From an uncultured Lachnospiraceae bacterium (GTDB taxonomy: Bacteria > Bacillota > Clostridia > Lachnospirales > Lachnospiraceae), in the NCBI GenBank assembly GCA_910587935.1, contig CAJUNP010000010.1, positions 7,720-71,719 on the forward strand: DNA of 64,000 nt. The letters are read 5' to 3'. Below the pieces are notes generated by a model, which saw only the letters and a program-made list of their open reading frames with translations, had not been told where the DNA came from and ran no database searches. Position numbers and translations under genes: made by a program. This document shows, piece by piece, positions 43,662 through 53,068 of this stretch; positions within the stretch are counted from its first letter, which is position 1; the number at the start of each line of letters is the position of its first letter.

Positions 43662-46118
43662 ATGGACAGAGAAATTAACATAAAAGTTAACGCGAGGCAT
43701 ATCGGCCAGCTGGGGCGCGAATTGGTTACGGACTATGTGACGGCATTAACGGAACTTGTTAAAAATTCATATGATGCCGACAGTGAGGCCGTGGAAGTGA
43801 CGTTTACGGATATGCTTTCAGGACAGGGAAGGATTGTGATTGCAGATACGGGCTGCGGATTTACGGCGGATGATATTGAGAATAAATGGGCGGTGATCGG
43901 CACGAACAGCAAGGTTAAAGCTCCATACTCGCTTCGGTATAAACGCAGGTGCGCGGGCAGAAAGGGAATAGGAAGGTATTCGGTCGAAAGGCTGGCGGAG
44001 CATTGTACTTTATATTCCTTTACAAAAAAGGAAGCGCCTGTCCGGTACTACATGAATTGGAACAGATATGAGGGGCTTGATTATAATGAATTAAAGCAGC
44101 GGGTAGAAATATTAAAAAATAACTCGGATTATGAAAGCGCGAAATATATTAAAAGGGTTGTGGAATACCTGCTGCTTAGTGATAAAATTGATGAAAAGTA
44201 TAAGCAGATTATCGACAGTAAAATTCTTTCCGGCAATAAATTGGATTTTGTAATGTTTTACAGTAAGCGCATGCTGGAAAAGGTTGAAGAATTTTTATAT
44301 CCGATTTGTGAAAAGTATATCGGTTTGGAAGAAAGAGTGGAAGATGTTAAAAATACCGTTACAGAACTGGAGGGCAGTGAAAAAGATTATTATTATCAAA
44401 AGCTGAAATTACTATACGATAAAAGCGGGAACAGAATGGAAGAGGAAATATGCACAGGGACGTTTTTGGTGATGGACTGCCTGCGGGATAAGTGGTCAAA
44501 AGAGGATATAGAGAAGGTTGCCAAAGAGTTCCGGCTTCTTGTATCGCCCTTTAAGGAAACAAGTAATTTTTCTGTTTATATTACAGCGCCGGAATATGAA
44601 TTATATGAATTGAAGCTGCAGAATAATATATTGCGGCAAAGATATGCGAAGGTAGAGGCCGCCCTGACAACAAGAATAAACAATGGTAAAAAGGTTTCTG
44701 TTTTTTCCGCTGCGTATGTAGACCGGGAAGGCGCCAGCAAGGTATTTCCGGATGAGTGCAGCGATACATATATATGCGGAGATTTACAGGTAACAATATA
44801 CTATTTCCTTCGTGATCAGTCATTAAAGTTTGACGGTTTAAAAGCTGCGGAGGCAAAAGAGGTGCTGGATGCGTTTTGCGGAGTGAAGATTTATCGCGAC
44901 GGCTTTCGGGTCAGGCCGTATGGAGAGGAAGGCAACGACTGGCTTCTTCTTGACAGAACCAAAATTAAAGATCCCCATAGTTATCGTGTGGGAAACAATC
45001 AGGTAATCGGAGTCGTAAATATTAATTCGGACGATAATCCGCTGTTAATAGATTCAACAAACAGAGAGGCTATTATTGAAAACGAGGCGTTCAATCAGCT
45101 GAAGCAGATTGTATACAAATGCATTAATATCATTGAGAATCACAGATACGGTGAATATTTGGAGGAGAAGAAGCAGACCATAATTGCACAGGAGGAGGAA
45201 CGGAGAAAACTGGAAAAAGACAGACTGCTTGATGATATCCGTCAGAAAAGGGAGCAGTTTACGGTTGCATTGCGTCAGGGCGATATCGGGCATGCCGAAA
45301 AATTTATGGTGCAAATTTTGGATACGGTTTCTTCGGATCAGAAGAAAGAGAAAAAACATTACGAGAAGACGAGAAGAGAGTATGAAAAGAAATTAAGGGA
45401 AAGCAATAATGAATTGCAATTGTATAAAAATCTGGCTGCGTTAGGAATATTGGCCGGGAGCTTCGGTCATGAGACAGATGATGCGATCGCGAGAATTTTA
45501 TTGAATATAGCATACCCGAGAAAAAGATTGACCGCCGCCTTTCCCGATGATGACATGATTGCCGCGTTTGATGATTTGGACAGCGATATTCTGAGAATAT
45601 CAAGTTACAGTAATTTGCTGGTAGCATTTTTGAAAAAGAAAAAGAGAAGCGAGGTTAAGAATCTTTCTTTTAAAAATGTTATTGGGGAAATTGTCGATTA
45701 TTATAAATTGCTGGCTGAAGAATATGGGGTGATGATTGATGTTGAGGATTTGGAAGAATTTCAGTGTGAAATTTTTATGAAGCAGATTGATCTGGAATCT
45801 GTAATTATTAATTTACTTACCAATGCATTTGAAGCCTTAAAGGGAGTAAGGGGGATCAGAAAAATTAAAATATCAACATTTGCGTCGGAAAGCGGGTACA
45901 CGGTTGTGGTTGAAGATTCAGGGCCGGGAGTGCAGGAAAACCTGAGGGAGTGGATTTTTGTTCCGCTTAATACGACAAAGCAGGAAGACGGGGTCGGTCT
46001 GGGTTTGACCATTGTAAAAGATATTGTAGAAAATTATTCGGGAAAAATAAACGTTGATATAAGCGAAATACTGGGCGGCGCCCGGTTTACAGCATTTTTT
46101 CCCGCAGCCGAGGTGTAA
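43662..46118 (+). CDS. Two-ATPase sensor protein: N-terminal Hsp90-like GHKL domain fused to C-terminal histidine-kinase module
   Basis: 818 aa, no membrane segment. The N-terminal GHKL ATPase at about 1-130 has ALTELVKNSYDADSEAVEV (N-box), IADTGCGF (G1) and GRKGIGRYS (G2), close to Hsp90/MutL/MORC types. A middle transducer-like region (150-500) includes VVNINSDDNPLLIDSTNRE, also reminiscent of GHKL/MORC proteins. A coiled coil follows (about 500-590), then a kinase DHp helix with AGSFGHETDDAI (His near residue 607), and a second HATPase_c with INLLTNAFEAL, VEDSGPGV and GVGLGLTIVKDIVENYSG. It is followed 1 nt later by a receiver-like protein. Two GHKL domains in one protein next to a methyltransferase and HNH nuclease is unusual. 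Confidence 0.85.
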   Translation: MDREINIKVNARHIGQLGRELVTDYVTALTELVKNSYDADSEAVEVTFTDMLSGQGRIVIADTGCGFTADDIENKWAVIGTNSKVKAPYSLRYKRRCAGRKGIGRYSVERLAEHCTLYSFTKKEAPVRYYMNWNRYEGLDYNELKQRVEILKNNSDYESAKYIKRVVEYLLLSDKIDEKYKQIIDSKILSGNKLDFVMFYSKRMLEKVEEFLYPICEKYIGLEERVEDVKNTVTELEGSEKDYYYQKLKLLYDKSGNRMEEEICTGTFLVMDCLRDKWSKEDIEKVAKEFRLLVSPFKETSNFSVYITAPEYELYELKLQNNILRQRYAKVEAALTTRINNGKKVSVFSAAYVDREGASKVFPDECSDTYICGDLQVTIYYFLRDQSLKFDGLKAAEAKEVLDAFCGVKIYRDGFRVRPYGEEGNDWLLLDRTKIKDPHSYRVGNNQVIGVVNINSDDNPLLIDSTNREAIIENEAFNQLKQIVYKCINIIENHRYGEYLEEKKQTIIAQEEERRKLEKDRLLDDIRQKREQFTVALRQGDIGHAEKFMVQILDTVSSDQKKEKKHYEKTRREYEKKLRESNNELQLYKNLAALGILAGSFGHETDDAIARILLNIAYPRKRLTAAFPDDDMIAAFDDLDSDILRISSYSNLLVAFLKKKKRSEVKNLSFKNVIGEIVDYYKLLAEEYGVMIDVEDLEEFQCEIFMKQIDLESVIINLLTNAFEALKGVRGIRKIKISTFASESGYTVVVEDSGPGVQENLREWIFVPLNTTKQEDGVGLGLTIVKDIVENYSGKINVDISEILGGARFTAFFPAAEV

Positions 46119-46119
46119 T

Positions 46120-46608
46120 ATGAGCGAATATTTGGGATTGTTTGTGGATGACGATATTAAAAATTTTGAAGCGATCCGGAGACAGTTGGCGTTAAAGAAT
46201 ATAAGTCTGCTGCCTTATGAGGAATTACCCGCTGATATTGAAGATATATATCAGCGTATATTGGATAAAAATGTTGATTTTGTGATTATTGATTATGATT
46301 TGGGTAAACAGGCCGTAAAATACACGGGAATAGACGTTCTCAAAAGTATAAGAGAGCAGGATGCTGAAATTTATATTATCTATCTGACAAATAAGGATTT
46401 TGTTGAAGACCATATAGGGGATTTTGACCAGACCGTAAAAAAGAAAGATCTGGCAAAGGAAATGGACAATGTTGTAAAACGTCTTGTCCGCGCTCTTTCC
46501 CGGGATCTCGCAATTAAGAATGAACGTGATATTAAAATGAATTATGAATTGCAGAAAAAGTATCTGGATGATCGTATAGCGATGCTGAAGAGACAATTGG
46601 AAAAGTGA
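46120..46608 (+). CDS. Stand-alone receiver-like protein (response-regulator domain without output domain)
   Basis: 162 aa. CheY-like features: an FVDDD acidic pair at the N-terminus, FVIIDYDLG with the phospho-accepting Asp near residue 59, IYLTN with the switch Thr, and TVKKKDL with the conserved Lys. A basic, helical C-terminal tail of about 45 residues (KKYLDDRIAMLKRQLEK) follows instead of a DNA-binding domain. The gene starts 1 nt after the kinase stop and ends 7 nt before the HNH gene, so it most likely relays the kinase state to a partner, plausibly the nuclease. Confidence 0.85.
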   Translation: MSEYLGLFVDDDIKNFEAIRRQLALKNISLLPYEELPADIEDIYQRILDKNVDFVIIDYDLGKQAVKYTGIDVLKSIREQDAEIYIIYLTNKDFVEDHIGDFDQTVKKKDLAKEMDNVVKRLVRALSRDLAIKNERDIKMNYELQKKYLDDRIAMLKRQLEK

Positions 46609-46615
46609 GGATTGC

Positions 46616-47563
46616 ATGGCGGAGTTTACTAAGAAAAAAAGATTTTTCAAATATAATGATGAGCGGTGCAAAAAATTTTTGAGCAGAGATTTTATGAAGA
46701 GATGCGCTTATTGTAAAATCAGAGAAGGGGATTTGGCCGGGCCGGACAGCTTTGAGAAAGACCATTTTATTCCTGTAACAAAGGGCGGAAGCGATAATTA
46801 TGATAATTTATATTATGCCTGCGCAAGCTGTAACGGAAAAGCAGGAAAATCAGATAAACTGTCAAAAACTCTTTTAGATCCGTGTAAAGACGATATCTGG
46901 GGTATTCATATAAGACCGTCAGATAATTTTAAGTATAAAGAAGTTACAAACCAGGGTGATGAATATATAAAGACATTCAGACTGAATCGAAAATCTTATG
47001 TGACCAGAAGACGCATCATAGCGGAACACCAGAGGGAATTACAGCGGAAGCTGGCAGAGTACAGGGTTTTATGCGAGAGGGTAATCCGCAACACAGGCAG
47101 CAGGGATATTGGGCAGTTTTTGGAAGATGATATTAAGGAAATAGAGACTGTGTTGGAATTGGGAGCGAATTATAGAATGTCCGAAGGCGTATTTGACGAG
47201 GATATTGATAAGTCAATATATGAAACTCTGGCCAAGACGGGGGATGTCAGATGCGTGGACCGGGATTATGATTTATTTTATCAGATTGAAAATGGAGAAA
47301 ATACATATCTTTGCTATATTGATATTGGCGAAATTGACTTTGGAGTGATCGGAAGGGCACAAAGGTATATAGCGGTAGAGAAACTGAAAATCTGGAAAAA
47401 AATAAACGAAACGGAAAAAATTCTGATCATTACATTTAATAAAAAAGATAATCATGTGTACTTTACCAGATTAGATGATATATTACAGTTAAAAGGTATA
47501 AACAATGCGGTAAAGTGCGGATATGATTTGCTGCAGTGTAACAAGGTGGAAGAATTGAATTGA
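46616..47563 (+). CDS. HNH endonuclease
   Basis: 315 aa. A zinc-supported HNH motif near residues 22-70: RCAYCKIREGD, then FEKDHFIPVTKGG (catalytic DH), NLYYACASC (second CxxC) and NGKAGKSD. The remaining about 240 residues are helical then beta-rich (YLCYIDIGEIDFGVIGRAQRY) and are unfamiliar. It is the last gene of the methyltransferase-kinase-receiver operon, with 7 nt from the receiver gene and a terminator after it. It is the probable DNA-cutting effector. Confidence 0.88.
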   Translation: MAEFTKKKRFFKYNDERCKKFLSRDFMKRCAYCKIREGDLAGPDSFEKDHFIPVTKGGSDNYDNLYYACASCNGKAGKSDKLSKTLLDPCKDDIWGIHIRPSDNFKYKEVTNQGDEYIKTFRLNRKSYVTRRRIIAEHQRELQRKLAEYRVLCERVIRNTGSRDIGQFLEDDIKEIETVLELGANYRMSEGVFDEDIDKSIYETLAKTGDVRCVDRDYDLFYQIENGENTYLCYIDIGEIDFGVIGRAQRYIAVEKLKIWKKINETEKILIITFNKKDNHVYFTRLDDILQLKGINNAVKCGYDLLQCNKVEELN

Positions 47564-47576
47564 CAGACAATCGTGA

Positions 47577-47611
47577 GAAAGGCGGATTATCATAGATCGG
47601 CCTTTTCTTTG
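47577..47611 (+). terminator. Terminator after the HNH gene
   Basis: GAAAGGC / GCCTTTTC stem with a T-rich end (TTCTTTGTTTTG). The pairing inside the loop is imperfect. Confidence 0.55.
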
Positions 47612-47688
47612 TTTTGTCTTTCCGTGGGAGGTCTTGTCACCCTCCCTCCAATGCGTTATAATTCTAAATAAAAAGCGAGGCGCTCACC

Positions 47689-50600
47689 ATGGCATTTACC
47701 CATCTTCACGTTCATACCGAATACAGTCTTTTAGACGGCTCCAACAAAATCAAAGAATACGTAAAGCGTGTAAAAGAGCTGGGCATGGACAGCGCCGCCA
47801 TTACCGATCACGGCGTAATGTACGGAGTCATTGACTTTTACCGGGCGGCCAGGGAAGAAGGAATCAACCCGATTCTGGGATGCGAGGTTTATGTCGCGCC
47901 TGGTTCCCGCTTTGATAAGGAACTGACCGGCGGAGAAGACCGCTATTACCATCTGGTGCTTCTGGCCGAGAACAATACCGGTTACGCGAACCTGATGAAA
48001 ATCGTCAGCAGAGGCTTTACCGAAGGCTATTACTATAAGCCCCGTGTGGATATGGAAGTCCTGCGCGAGTACCATGAAGGAATTATCGCTCTTTCCGCCT
48101 GCCTTGCAGGAGAAGTGCAGCGCTATATTACAAAAGGACTGATTGATGAAGCGGAGAAGTCCGCTCTGAAATATGAAGAGTGTTTTGGCAAAGGCAATTA
48201 CTTTCTGGAGCTGCAGGATCACGGCATGCCGGAACAAAAACATGTCAATACGGAGCTTTTGAAAATGAGCCGGAAGCTGAACATTCCCCTTGTAGCCACC
48301 AATGACGTGCATTATACCTATGCTTCCGACGCTGATTCCCACGATATTCTGCTCTGCATTCAGACCGCCAAAAAGGTGACGGACGAAGACCGTATGCGCT
48401 ATGAAGGCGGACAGTATTACGTAAAAAGCGAAGAAGAGATGAAAGCTCTTTTTCCCTATGCATGGGAAGCGGTGGAGAATACCCAGAGGATTGCGGACCG
48501 GTGCCATGTGGAGATCGAATTCGGGGTGACGAAGCTCCCCAAATACGATGTGCCGGAGGGGTATGATTCCTGGACCTATCTGAATAAGCTGTGTATGGAC
48601 GGACTGAAGGAACGCTACGGCGATCCGGACGCACCGGCCGGCGGAACGGGCCTTTCTTTCCGGGAACGCATGGATTACGAGCTGAACGTCATTAAGACCA
48701 TGGGCTATGTGGATTACTTTCTGATTGTCTGGGATTTTATCAATTATGCCCGCCAGAATGATATTATGGTAGGACCCGGCCGCGGTTCGGCGGCGGGAAG
48801 TATTGTTTCGTACTGCCTGAAAATTACCAATATCGATCCCATCAAATATAATCTGCTGTTTGAGCGCTTTCTGAATCCGGAACGCGTATCCATGCCGGAT
48901 ATCGATATTGATTTTTGCTTTGAGAGAAGACAGGAAGTTATCGATTATGTGGGCCGCAAGTACGGTTCCGATAAAGTGGTGCAGATTGTGACCTTCGGTA
49001 CCATGGCGGCCAAAGGCGTGATCCGGGATGTGGGCCGCGCCATGGACCTGCCCTATTCCTACGTGGATTCTATTGCCAAGATGATTCCTAACGAGCTGAA
49101 CATCACCATTGACAGGGCGCTGCATATCAATCCGGAATTCCGTAAGCTTTACGAGCAGGACGAGCAGTTAAAATACCTGATCGACATGAGTAAGCGTCTG
49201 GAGGGACTGCCCCGCCATACTTCCATGCATGCGGCGGGCGTCGTAATCTGCCAGCAGTCGGCGGATGAGTTTGTTCCCCTCTCAAGAGGCTCCGACGGTT
49301 CCATTACCACACAGTTTACCATGACGACTCTGGAAGAGCTTGGCCTGCTGAAAATGGACTTTTTGGGACTCCGAACACTGACGGTAATCCAGAATGCGGT
49401 GAAAATGATTGAAAAGGATACGGGTACGGCGATCGATATAGACCACATTGATTTTGACGATAAAGCCGTGCTTGCTTCCATCGGCAGCGGAAAGACCGAG
49501 GGGATTTTTCAGTTGGAAAGCGCCGGCATGAAAAATTTCATGAAGGAGTTAAAACCGGAAAATCTGGAAGACATCATAGCGGGAATATCGCTTTACCGGC
49601 CGGGGCCCATGGATTTTATTCCCAAATATATAAAAGGAAAAAGCAATCACGCTACGGTTACCTATTCCTGCCCGGAGCTGGAACATATTTTATCTCCTAC
49701 TTACGGCTGTATCGTTTACCAGGAACAGGTTATGCAGATCGTGCGCGATCTGGGAGGATACACGCTTGGAAGAAGCGACTTGGTGCGCCGTGCCATGAGT
49801 AAGAAAAAACAGTCCGTGATGGAAAAAGAACGGGCCAATTTCATATACGGCAACGAAGAGGAAAACGTACCGGGCTGCGCGGCCAAAGGTATCCGGGAAG
49901 AGGTTGCCGGGCAGATTTATGCGGATATGATGGACTTTGCAAAATATGCCTTTAATAAGTCCCACGCCGCCTGCTATGCGGTGGTGTCTTATCAGACCGC
50001 ATGGCTGAAATACTATTATCCGGTAGAATTTATGGCGGCTTTAATAACATCTGTTATTGATAACTCAAAAAAAGTATCCGAGTATATTCTGACCTGCAGG
50101 AGTATGGGAATCAAAATTCTTCCTCCCGATATTAATGAAGGAGAAAGCGGCTTTTCCGTAAACGGGAACGGGATTCGATATGCCCTGACCGCCATAAAAA
50201 GCGTCGGAAAGCCGGTAATTGAAAGCGTGGTAAAAGAGCGGGATCAGCGGGGCGCATTTACAAACCTGAAAGACTTTATCACCCGTATGGAAGATTCCGA
50301 GATTAATAAAAGAACGATAGAAAACTTTATTAAAGCGGGCGCTTTTGACAGTCTTCCGGGAACCAGGAAACAGTTTATGAGCGTTTACGTGCAGATTTTG
50401 GAAAACATCCAGCACGACCGGAAAAATAATATGGCAGGCCAGATATCTCTGTTTGATATTGCAGGGGAAGATGAAAAAGAAAATTTTGAAGTGAAAATGC
50501 CCAATGTGGGAGAGTATTCCAAGGAAATGCTCCTTGGGTTTGAAAAAGAAGTGCTTGGAATCTATATCAGCGGCCACCCCATGGAAGAGTATATCGGCCT

Positions 50601-51159
50601 CTGGAACCGCTATAAAACGGCTTCCACGGCTGACTTTGCACTGGATGAGGAAACGGGCGCCGTCAGACTGCGGGACGGAGACAACGTAACGGTAGGGGGA
50701 CTGATCGCCGATAAAACGATTAAATATACAAAAAATGATAAAGTCATGGCCTTTCTGCAGGTGGAAGATATGGTGGGAACCGTGGAAGTCATTGTTTTTC
50801 CGAAAGATTATGAAAAATATTCATCCTATCTGACAGAGGACCGCAAGGTTTTTGTTAAAGGAAGGGTTTCGCTGGAGGAAGACCGGGACGGTAAAATCAT
50901 TTTGGAAAAGCTTACGGCTTTTGATGAAATTCCCAGGAAGCTTTGGATAAAATTCGCAGGCATGGAGGATTATAATGCACAGGAAGCGCATATGCTGGAT
51001 ATAATCCGCGATTCGGAAGGAATTGACAGCGTTGTCGTTTATCTGGAAAAGGAACGTGCCGGAAAGGTGCTTCCCCACAATCATAATGTTAAGGCGGATT
51101 CAGCCTTGCTGGAAAAGCTTTCCGCCGCGTTCGGAGCGGATAATGTTAAAGTGGTATAA
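47689..51159 (+). CDS. dnaE: DNA polymerase III alpha subunit (DnaE type)
   Basis: 1,156 aa. N-terminal PHP domain (FTHLHVHTEYSLLDGSNKI). Palm with catalytic Asp in VGPGRGSAAGS and MPDIDIDFCFERR. Finger and beta-binding regions with the tandem helix-hairpin-helix, then an OB-fold near residue 990 (DNVTVGGLIADKTIKYTKN). There is no exonuclease insertion, so it is DnaE rather than PolC. Firmicutes use DnaE for lagging-strand initiation alongside PolC, or as the main polymerase in some Clostridia. The ribosome site GCGAGGCG is weak. Confidence 0.95.
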   Translation: MAFTHLHVHTEYSLLDGSNKIKEYVKRVKELGMDSAAITDHGVMYGVIDFYRAAREEGINPILGCEVYVAPGSRFDKELTGGEDRYYHLVLLAENNTGYANLMKIVSRGFTEGYYYKPRVDMEVLREYHEGIIALSACLAGEVQRYITKGLIDEAEKSALKYEECFGKGNYFLELQDHGMPEQKHVNTELLKMSRKLNIPLVATNDVHYTYASDADSHDILLCIQTAKKVTDEDRMRYEGGQYYVKSEEEMKALFPYAWEAVENTQRIADRCHVEIEFGVTKLPKYDVPEGYDSWTYLNKLCMDGLKERYGDPDAPAGGTGLSFRERMDYELNVIKTMGYVDYFLIVWDFINYARQNDIMVGPGRGSAAGSIVSYCLKITNIDPIKYNLLFERFLNPERVSMPDIDIDFCFERRQEVIDYVGRKYGSDKVVQIVTFGTMAAKGVIRDVGRAMDLPYSYVDSIAKMIPNELNITIDRALHINPEFRKLYEQDEQLKYLIDMSKRLEGLPRHTSMHAAGVVICQQSADEFVPLSRGSDGSITTQFTMTTLEELGLLKMDFLGLRTLTVIQNAVKMIEKDTGTAIDIDHIDFDDKAVLASIGSGKTEGIFQLESAGMKNFMKELKPENLEDIIAGISLYRPGPMDFIPKYIKGKSNHATVTYSCPELEHILSPTYGCIVYQEQVMQIVRDLGGYTLGRSDLVRRAMSKKKQSVMEKERANFIYGNEEENVPGCAAKGIREEVAGQIYADMMDFAKYAFNKSHAACYAVVSYQTAWLKYYYPVEFMAALITSVIDNSKKVSEYILTCRSMGIKILPPDINEGESGFSVNGNGIRYALTAIKSVGKPVIESVVKERDQRGAFTNLKDFITRMEDSEINKRTIENFIKAGAFDSLPGTRKQFMSVYVQILENIQHDRKNNMAGQISLFDIAGEDEKENFEVKMPNVGEYSKEMLLGFEKEVLGIYISGHPMEEYIGLWNRYKTASTADFALDEETGAVRLRDGDNVTVGGLIADKTIKYTKNDKVMAFLQVEDMVGTVEVIVFPKDYEKYSSYLTEDRKVFVKGRVSLEEDRDGKIILEKLTAFDEIPRKLWIKFAGMEDYNAQEAHMLDIIRDSEGIDSVVVYLEKERAGKVLPHNHNVKADSALLEKLSAAFGADNVKVV

Positions 51160-51256
51160 TCTTCTTTTTTGCGGTAAAAAAGATTGAAAATACAATAGAA
51201 ATGCATTAAAATGTAAGCATCCGGAATGGGTGTGAATACTGACAGGAGGCAACAAT

Positions 51257-52231
51257 ATGGCAAAAGAGATGAAGACGATTGGCGTGTTGACAAGCGGCGG
51301 AGACGCACCGGGAATGAACGCCGCCATCCGTGCGGTAGTAAGAAAGTCCATAACGAACGGATTAAAGGTAAAAGGTATTAAGAAAGGTTATCAGGGACTG
51401 CTGAATGAAGAAATTATAGATTTGGAAGCCAGGAATGTTTCGGATACCATCCAGAGAGGCGGTACGATTTTAGGTACTGCGCGGTGTACGGAATTCCGCA
51501 CGGAAGAGGGGCAGAAAAAAGGCGCCGATATATGCAGAAAGCATGGCATAGACGGTCTGATTGTGATCGGCGGCGACGGCTCTTACCGCGGTGCGCAGGC
51601 GTTATCCAGGCAGGGAATCAATACCATCGGATTGCCGGGAACCATTGACTTGGACATTGCCTGTACGGAATATACGATTGGATTTGATACGGCTATTAAT
51701 ACGGCGATGCAGGCCATCGATAAGGTTCGGGATACTTCCTCGTCCCATGAACGGTGCAGCATTATTGAGGTAATGGGAAGGAATGCGGGATATATTGCTC
51801 TTTGGTGCGGCGTTGCCAACGGAGCGGAAGACATCCTGCTTCCCGAAAAGTATGATTACAACGAACAGCGTATTATCAATAACATTATTAATAACCGGAA
51901 ACGGGGCAAGACCCATCACATTATTATTAATGCTGAAGGAATCGGACATTCAACGTCTATGGCGAGACGGATCGAGGCCGCTACGGGAATTGAGACCAGA
52001 GCCACGATCCTGGGATATATGCAGCGGGGAGGGAGCCCCACCTGTAAAGACCGTTTTTACGCTTCAATTATGGGCGCCTATGCGGCCGATATTTTGTATG
52101 CGGGCAAGACAAACCGTGTGGTGGGCTACAGACATGGGGAATTTGTGGATTTTGACATTGAGGAGGCGCTGTCGATGCACAAGGAGATCCCGGAATACCA
52201 GTATGAGGTAAGCCGCCTGCTCTCCGTATAA
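51257..52231 (+). CDS. pfkA: ATP-dependent 6-phosphofructokinase
   Basis: 324 aa. GVLTSGGDAPGMNAAIRAVVR at the N-terminus (phosphate loop), GGDGSYRGA, the catalytic PGTIDLDIACTEYTIGFDTA (TIDND-like, here TIDLD), and GYMQRGGSPTCKDR (fructose-6-phosphate site). Bacterial allosteric PfkA usually has TIDND; the Leu in place of Asn is a small deviation. It commits glucose to glycolysis. The ribosome site is GGAGG. The spacer from dnaE shows only a weak AT-rich hairpin. Confidence 0.95.
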   Translation: MAKEMKTIGVLTSGGDAPGMNAAIRAVVRKSITNGLKVKGIKKGYQGLLNEEIIDLEARNVSDTIQRGGTILGTARCTEFRTEEGQKKGADICRKHGIDGLIVIGGDGSYRGAQALSRQGINTIGLPGTIDLDIACTEYTIGFDTAINTAMQAIDKVRDTSSSHERCSIIEVMGRNAGYIALWCGVANGAEDILLPEKYDYNEQRIINNIINNRKRGKTHHIIINAEGIGHSTSMARRIEAATGIETRATILGYMQRGGSPTCKDRFYASIMGAYAADILYAGKTNRVVGYRHGEFVDFDIEEALSMHKEIPEYQYEVSRLLSV

Positions 52232-52253
52232 ATTAAATATAGAAAGGGAAATT

Positions 52254-53045
52254 ATGATCACAAGCACATCCAATACGCGAATCAGGCAGCTTATGCAGTG
52301 GAATCAGAAAGCGAAAGCCCGCCGGGAAGATAAAGTGTTTATTGTTGAAGGTACAAAGATGTTTTTGGAAGCGCCGCAGAGCTGGATTCGGGAGGTCTAT
52401 CTGGCGGAAAGCTTTTATGAAAAGATGCCGGAAGCGGCGGCGGGTAAATTGGACCGCTGCAGTTATGAAGTGGTAAAGGACAGTATTTTTCAAAAGATAT
52501 CGGATACGCAGACTCCACAGGGGATTTTGAGTGTGCTGAAACAGCCGGAATACGTTTTGAGCGATCTGGGACTGATGAGACAATCAGGCCACCCGCTTGT
52601 CATAGTGATTGAGAATATCCAGGATCCGGGGAATCTCGGAACAATTATCAGGACGGCGGAAGCGGCGGGAGCAACAGGAGTGGTTATGAGTCCGGACACG
52701 GTTGACGTTTATAATCCGAAAACAATCCGTGCAACCATGGGGTCGATATACCGGGTTCCGTTTTTATACGTGGATTCTCTTTCGGATGCGATCCGGCATC
52801 TGAAACGAAACAGTATTCAGATTTACGCCGCCCATCTGAAGGGAGACAGAAGTTATCACGAATTGAATTTTACAAAAGGCACCGCATTTTTAATTGGAAA
52901 CGAAGGAAACGGATTGAAGGAAGAGACGGCCGCTCTGGCGAACAGTTACGTAAAGATTCCCATGGAAGGAAGAGTGGAATCCTTAAACGCGGCCATTGCT
53001 TCGGCTGTCTTGATGTATGAGGCACACAGGCAGCGCTTAGGATAA
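52254..53045 (+). CDS. TrmH/SpoU-family RNA 2'-O-methyltransferase
   Basis: 263 aa. The N-terminal substrate-binding domain (residues 1-95, TSTSNTRIRQL and KVFIVEGTKMFLE) is followed by the SPOUT knot: ENIQDPGNLGTIIRTAEAAGA (motif 1), a middle strand, IGNEGNGL (motif 2), and IPMEGRVESLNAAIASAVLMYE (motif 3). It methylates ribose 2'-OH in rRNA or tRNA. The exact target nucleotide cannot be told from sequence. It lies 22 nt after pfkA. Confidence 0.92.
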   Translation: MITSTSNTRIRQLMQWNQKAKARREDKVFIVEGTKMFLEAPQSWIREVYLAESFYEKMPEAAAGKLDRCSYEVVKDSIFQKISDTQTPQGILSVLKQPEYVLSDLGLMRQSGHPLVIVIENIQDPGNLGTIIRTAEAAGATGVVMSPDTVDVYNPKTIRATMGSIYRVPFLYVDSLSDAIRHLKRNSIQIYAAHLKGDRSYHELNFTKGTAFLIGNEGNGLKEETAALANSYVKIPMEGRVESLNAAIASAVLMYEAHRQRLG

Positions 53046-53068
53046 ACAGGTACGGAAAGAGGCAGAAT

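Noticed and set aside
47731..49125. 464-codon antisense frame inside dnaE
   Set aside because: It is the shadow of a strongly conserved gene; its translation is His/Phe/Arg-rich without domains and it has no ribosome site.
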